Below, piece by piece: positions 31,758 to 33,548 of a DNA stretch of 33,548 nt. Within the stretch, counting starts at the first letter, position 1; each line of letters begins with the position of its first letter. The notes under the pieces were generated by a model. The model saw only the letters and a list, made by a program, of their open reading frames with translations. It did not search any database and had not been told where the DNA came from. This DNA comes from an uncultured Hyphomicrobiales bacterium. Its GTDB lineage: Bacteria; Pseudomonadota; Alphaproteobacteria; Rhizobiales; Devosiaceae. Location: assembly GCA_903842455.1 (NCBI GenBank), contig CAIMLX010000271.1, positions 1-33,548 on the forward strand, read 5' to 3'. A program made the translations under genes and the position numbers.

Positions 31758-31944
31758 GTTGGAAAGTGGTCGAGCGTCTCGGCTGCAATCGGTTGTAGGC
31801 CAGACGGTCCGCGTCGCCAGACCACTCGCTGAAAACCGTGAACGGATCGTCTGCGCTCGATCGCACGGCGTCCCTTGATGGGCCTGGCATTGCCGGTTCA
31901 ACCTTGCCATGGTCGGCAGGTTTTGGGTCAACGTCCTTGGTCAT
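31741..31944 (-). CDS. small hypothetical protein (67 aa)
   Basis: The start ATG 31944 is preceded by a strong GGGAGGG SD, and the ORF encodes 67 residues. A central DPFTVFSEWSGDADRLAYNRL block resembles the F-x-E-W-x-x-x-A-D-x-x-A-Y motif that I recall in small alphaproteobacterial proteins, sometimes in antitoxin-like tails. The N-terminus is charged and Pro-rich. It converges with the 77-residue gene and shares 17 bp with it. Function is unknown; a toxin partner is not present in sight. Confidence 0.55.
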   Translation of the reverse strand: MTKDVDPKPADHGKVEPAMPGPSRDAVRSSADDPFTVFSEWSGDADRLAYNRLQPRRSTTFQPKPRR

Positions 31945-31979
31945 TCGTCCCTCCCCATCCGGGCAGCTTCCGGAAATGC

Positions 31980-32005
31980 CTTGGATTGCGCCAAATGGGC
32001 GATAT
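31980..32005 (+). promoter_or_regulatory. candidate RpoH-like promoter of clpP
   Basis: CTTGGAT (31980-31986) is followed 13 bp later by CGATAT (32000-32005), a loose fit to alphaproteobacterial heat-shock promoters (CTTGAA then CCATAT type). The implied leader of about 100 nt to the ATG at 32116 is plausible. The match is imperfect, and the spacing is on the short side. Confidence 0.25.
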
Positions 32006-32115
32006 TGCGGCCCGCCTCATTGGCGCCTATCTGTCGCTTTACCGCCCGTTAATCGGGCATCGCCTGAAGTCGGCCGCGACAGAGCTGATTCTATCTCCAA
32101 GGGGCAAATCTCGAA

Positions 32116-32742
32116 ATGAGAGATCCGGTCGATACCTTCTACAACTACCTCGTGCCCACTGTGGTCGAGCAGACCAACCGTGGCGAGCGCGCCTTCGACA
32201 TTTATTCGCGCCTGCTCAAGGAGCGAATCATCTTCGTGACCGGCCAGGTCGAAGACGGCATGGCCACGGTGATCACCGCGCAGTTGCTTTTCCTCGAATC
32301 GGAGAACCCGAAGAAGGAAATCAACATGTACATCAACTCGCCCGGCGGCGTGGTGACCTCGGGTCTTTCCATCTACGACACGATGCAGTTCATTCGCCCG
32401 CCCGTGGCGACGCTGTGCATGGGGCAGGCTGCCTCGATGGGTTCGCTGCTGCTCGCCGGCGGCGAAGCGGGGATGCGCGGCTCGCTGCCGAACTCCTCGA
32501 TCATGGTGCACCAGCCTTCAGGCGGCTACCAGGGCCAGGCGACGGACATCATGATCCACGCCCAGTTCACCGAGAAACTGAAGCGCCGGCTGAACGAGAT
32601 CTATGTCAAGCACACCAAGCAGGATTACGACTCGATCCACAACGCGCTGGAGCGCGATCGCTTCATGAGCCCGGCCGAAGCCAAGGAGTTCGGGATCATC
32701 GACCAGATCTTCGAGAAGCGCGCCGAACCGGACGCTTCGTGA
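32116..32742 (+). CDS. clpP: ATP-dependent Clp protease proteolytic subunit
   Basis: The 208-residue serine protease forms a two-ring 14-mer chamber. The catalytic triad is S107 (GQAASMGS), H132 (MVHQPSGG) and D181 (ERDRFMSP). The YINSPGG strand loop and IYDTMQ helix are typical. Its N-terminal propeptide is short. It is the protease that degrades ssrA-tagged proteins with ClpX. clpX follows 174 bp downstream, a gap wide enough for a separate clpX promoter. Confidence 0.97.
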   Translation: MRDPVDTFYNYLVPTVVEQTNRGERAFDIYSRLLKERIIFVTGQVEDGMATVITAQLLFLESENPKKEINMYINSPGGVVTSGLSIYDTMQFIRPPVATLCMGQAASMGSLLLAGGEAGMRGSLPNSSIMVHQPSGGYQGQATDIMIHAQFTEKLKRRLNEIYVKHTKQDYDSIHNALERDRFMSPAEAKEFGIIDQIFEKRAEPDAS

Positions 32743-32916
32743 CACCTTTAGCTATTAAGGTGAACGGCAAGGCCACACCTCAGTGTGACACTTGTGTGAT
32801 TGTGTGGGTCCCGGCCGGCCGATAAGGTCTGTCGGGCTTACATTTTGTTTAGGTATCCGGGGCTAGCGTGCCTGCCAGCCTCGGGGATTGGGAGCCCTAA
32901 CTCCCTGGAGTGACAG
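32743..32916 (+). promoter_or_regulatory. clpP-clpX intergenic region
   Basis: The 174-bp gap contains an 11-bp palindrome AGTGT-G-ACACT at 32782-32792 and a GGCCGGCC palindrome near 32812. No clear -35/-10 pair was found by eye. It probably contains a clpX promoter, since this is common in alphaproteobacteria. The SD for clpX is GGAG at 32907-32910. Confidence 0.3.

Positions 32917-33548
<632 letters not shown>

Noticed and set aside
32044-32058. GCCCG-TTAAT-CGGGC hairpin upstream of clpP
   Set aside because: Only a 5-bp stem without a T-run; common by chance in GC-rich DNA.

Overview
The window is about 33.5 kb of GC-rich chromosome from an alphaproteobacterium, most likely a Hyphomicrobiales (Rhizobiales) member of the Devosia type. 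The lineage rests on a circularly permuted two-piece tmRNA gene, a GAAC-N7-GAAC LexA box, the alphaproteobacterial SspB family, and the order thyA-DUF4424-GNAT-folA-hflK-hflC-DUF2065-degP. The genus is inference. I see no phage, insertion sequence, CRISPR array or tRNA gene. Most of the window is conserved housekeeping DNA.

Layout. 1-1200: AT-richer DNA with a LexA-type box, then two DUF3828-like paralogs, the first lacking its N-terminal half, and a palindromic intergenic element. 1218-6617: mostly minus-strand genes for aminopeptidase P, PrmA, and a cardiolipin synthase-like enzyme with an EEP-family hydrolase, plus a tiny plus-strand ORF with a terminator. 6757-10138: an EamA transporter convergent with a UvrD-type helicase. 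10229-12478: a three-unit Pho box in front of a secreted phytase-like esterase. 12756-16391: a large AsmA protein with a charged coiled-coil tail. 16399-17988: minus-strand RHH protein, SspB, ssrA (tmRNA) and a Rid-family protein. 18111-24947: a long co-directional cluster from thyA to degP, with an internal promoter before hflK. 24972-29190: serB-GNAT, miaA, and MATE-YbaK deacylase, packed with overlapping starts and stops. 29327-31944: a glycine-zipper lipoprotein, a cold-shock protein with a long leader, a cytochrome P450, and two small convergent ORFs. 32116-33548: clpP and the 5' part of clpX.

How the genes work together. The main theme is protein quality control. ssrA tags stalled nascent chains, SspB (encoded just downstream of ssrA) is the adaptor that hands tagged proteins to ClpXP, and clpP and clpX are about 15 kb away. 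HflK, HflC and DegP handle membrane and periplasmic quality control. ThyA and FolA form a dTMP-folate pair. The Pho box ties the phytase-like protein to phosphate starvation.

The most useful non-protein calls are ssrA with its promoter and tag, the triple Pho box, the LexA box at the left edge, and the hflK promoter. I found no clearly new multi-gene system. The best leads are the truncated DUF3828 locus beside the LexA box, the ssrA-sspB-RHH arrangement, the repeat tail of HflC, and several unannotated small ORFs.
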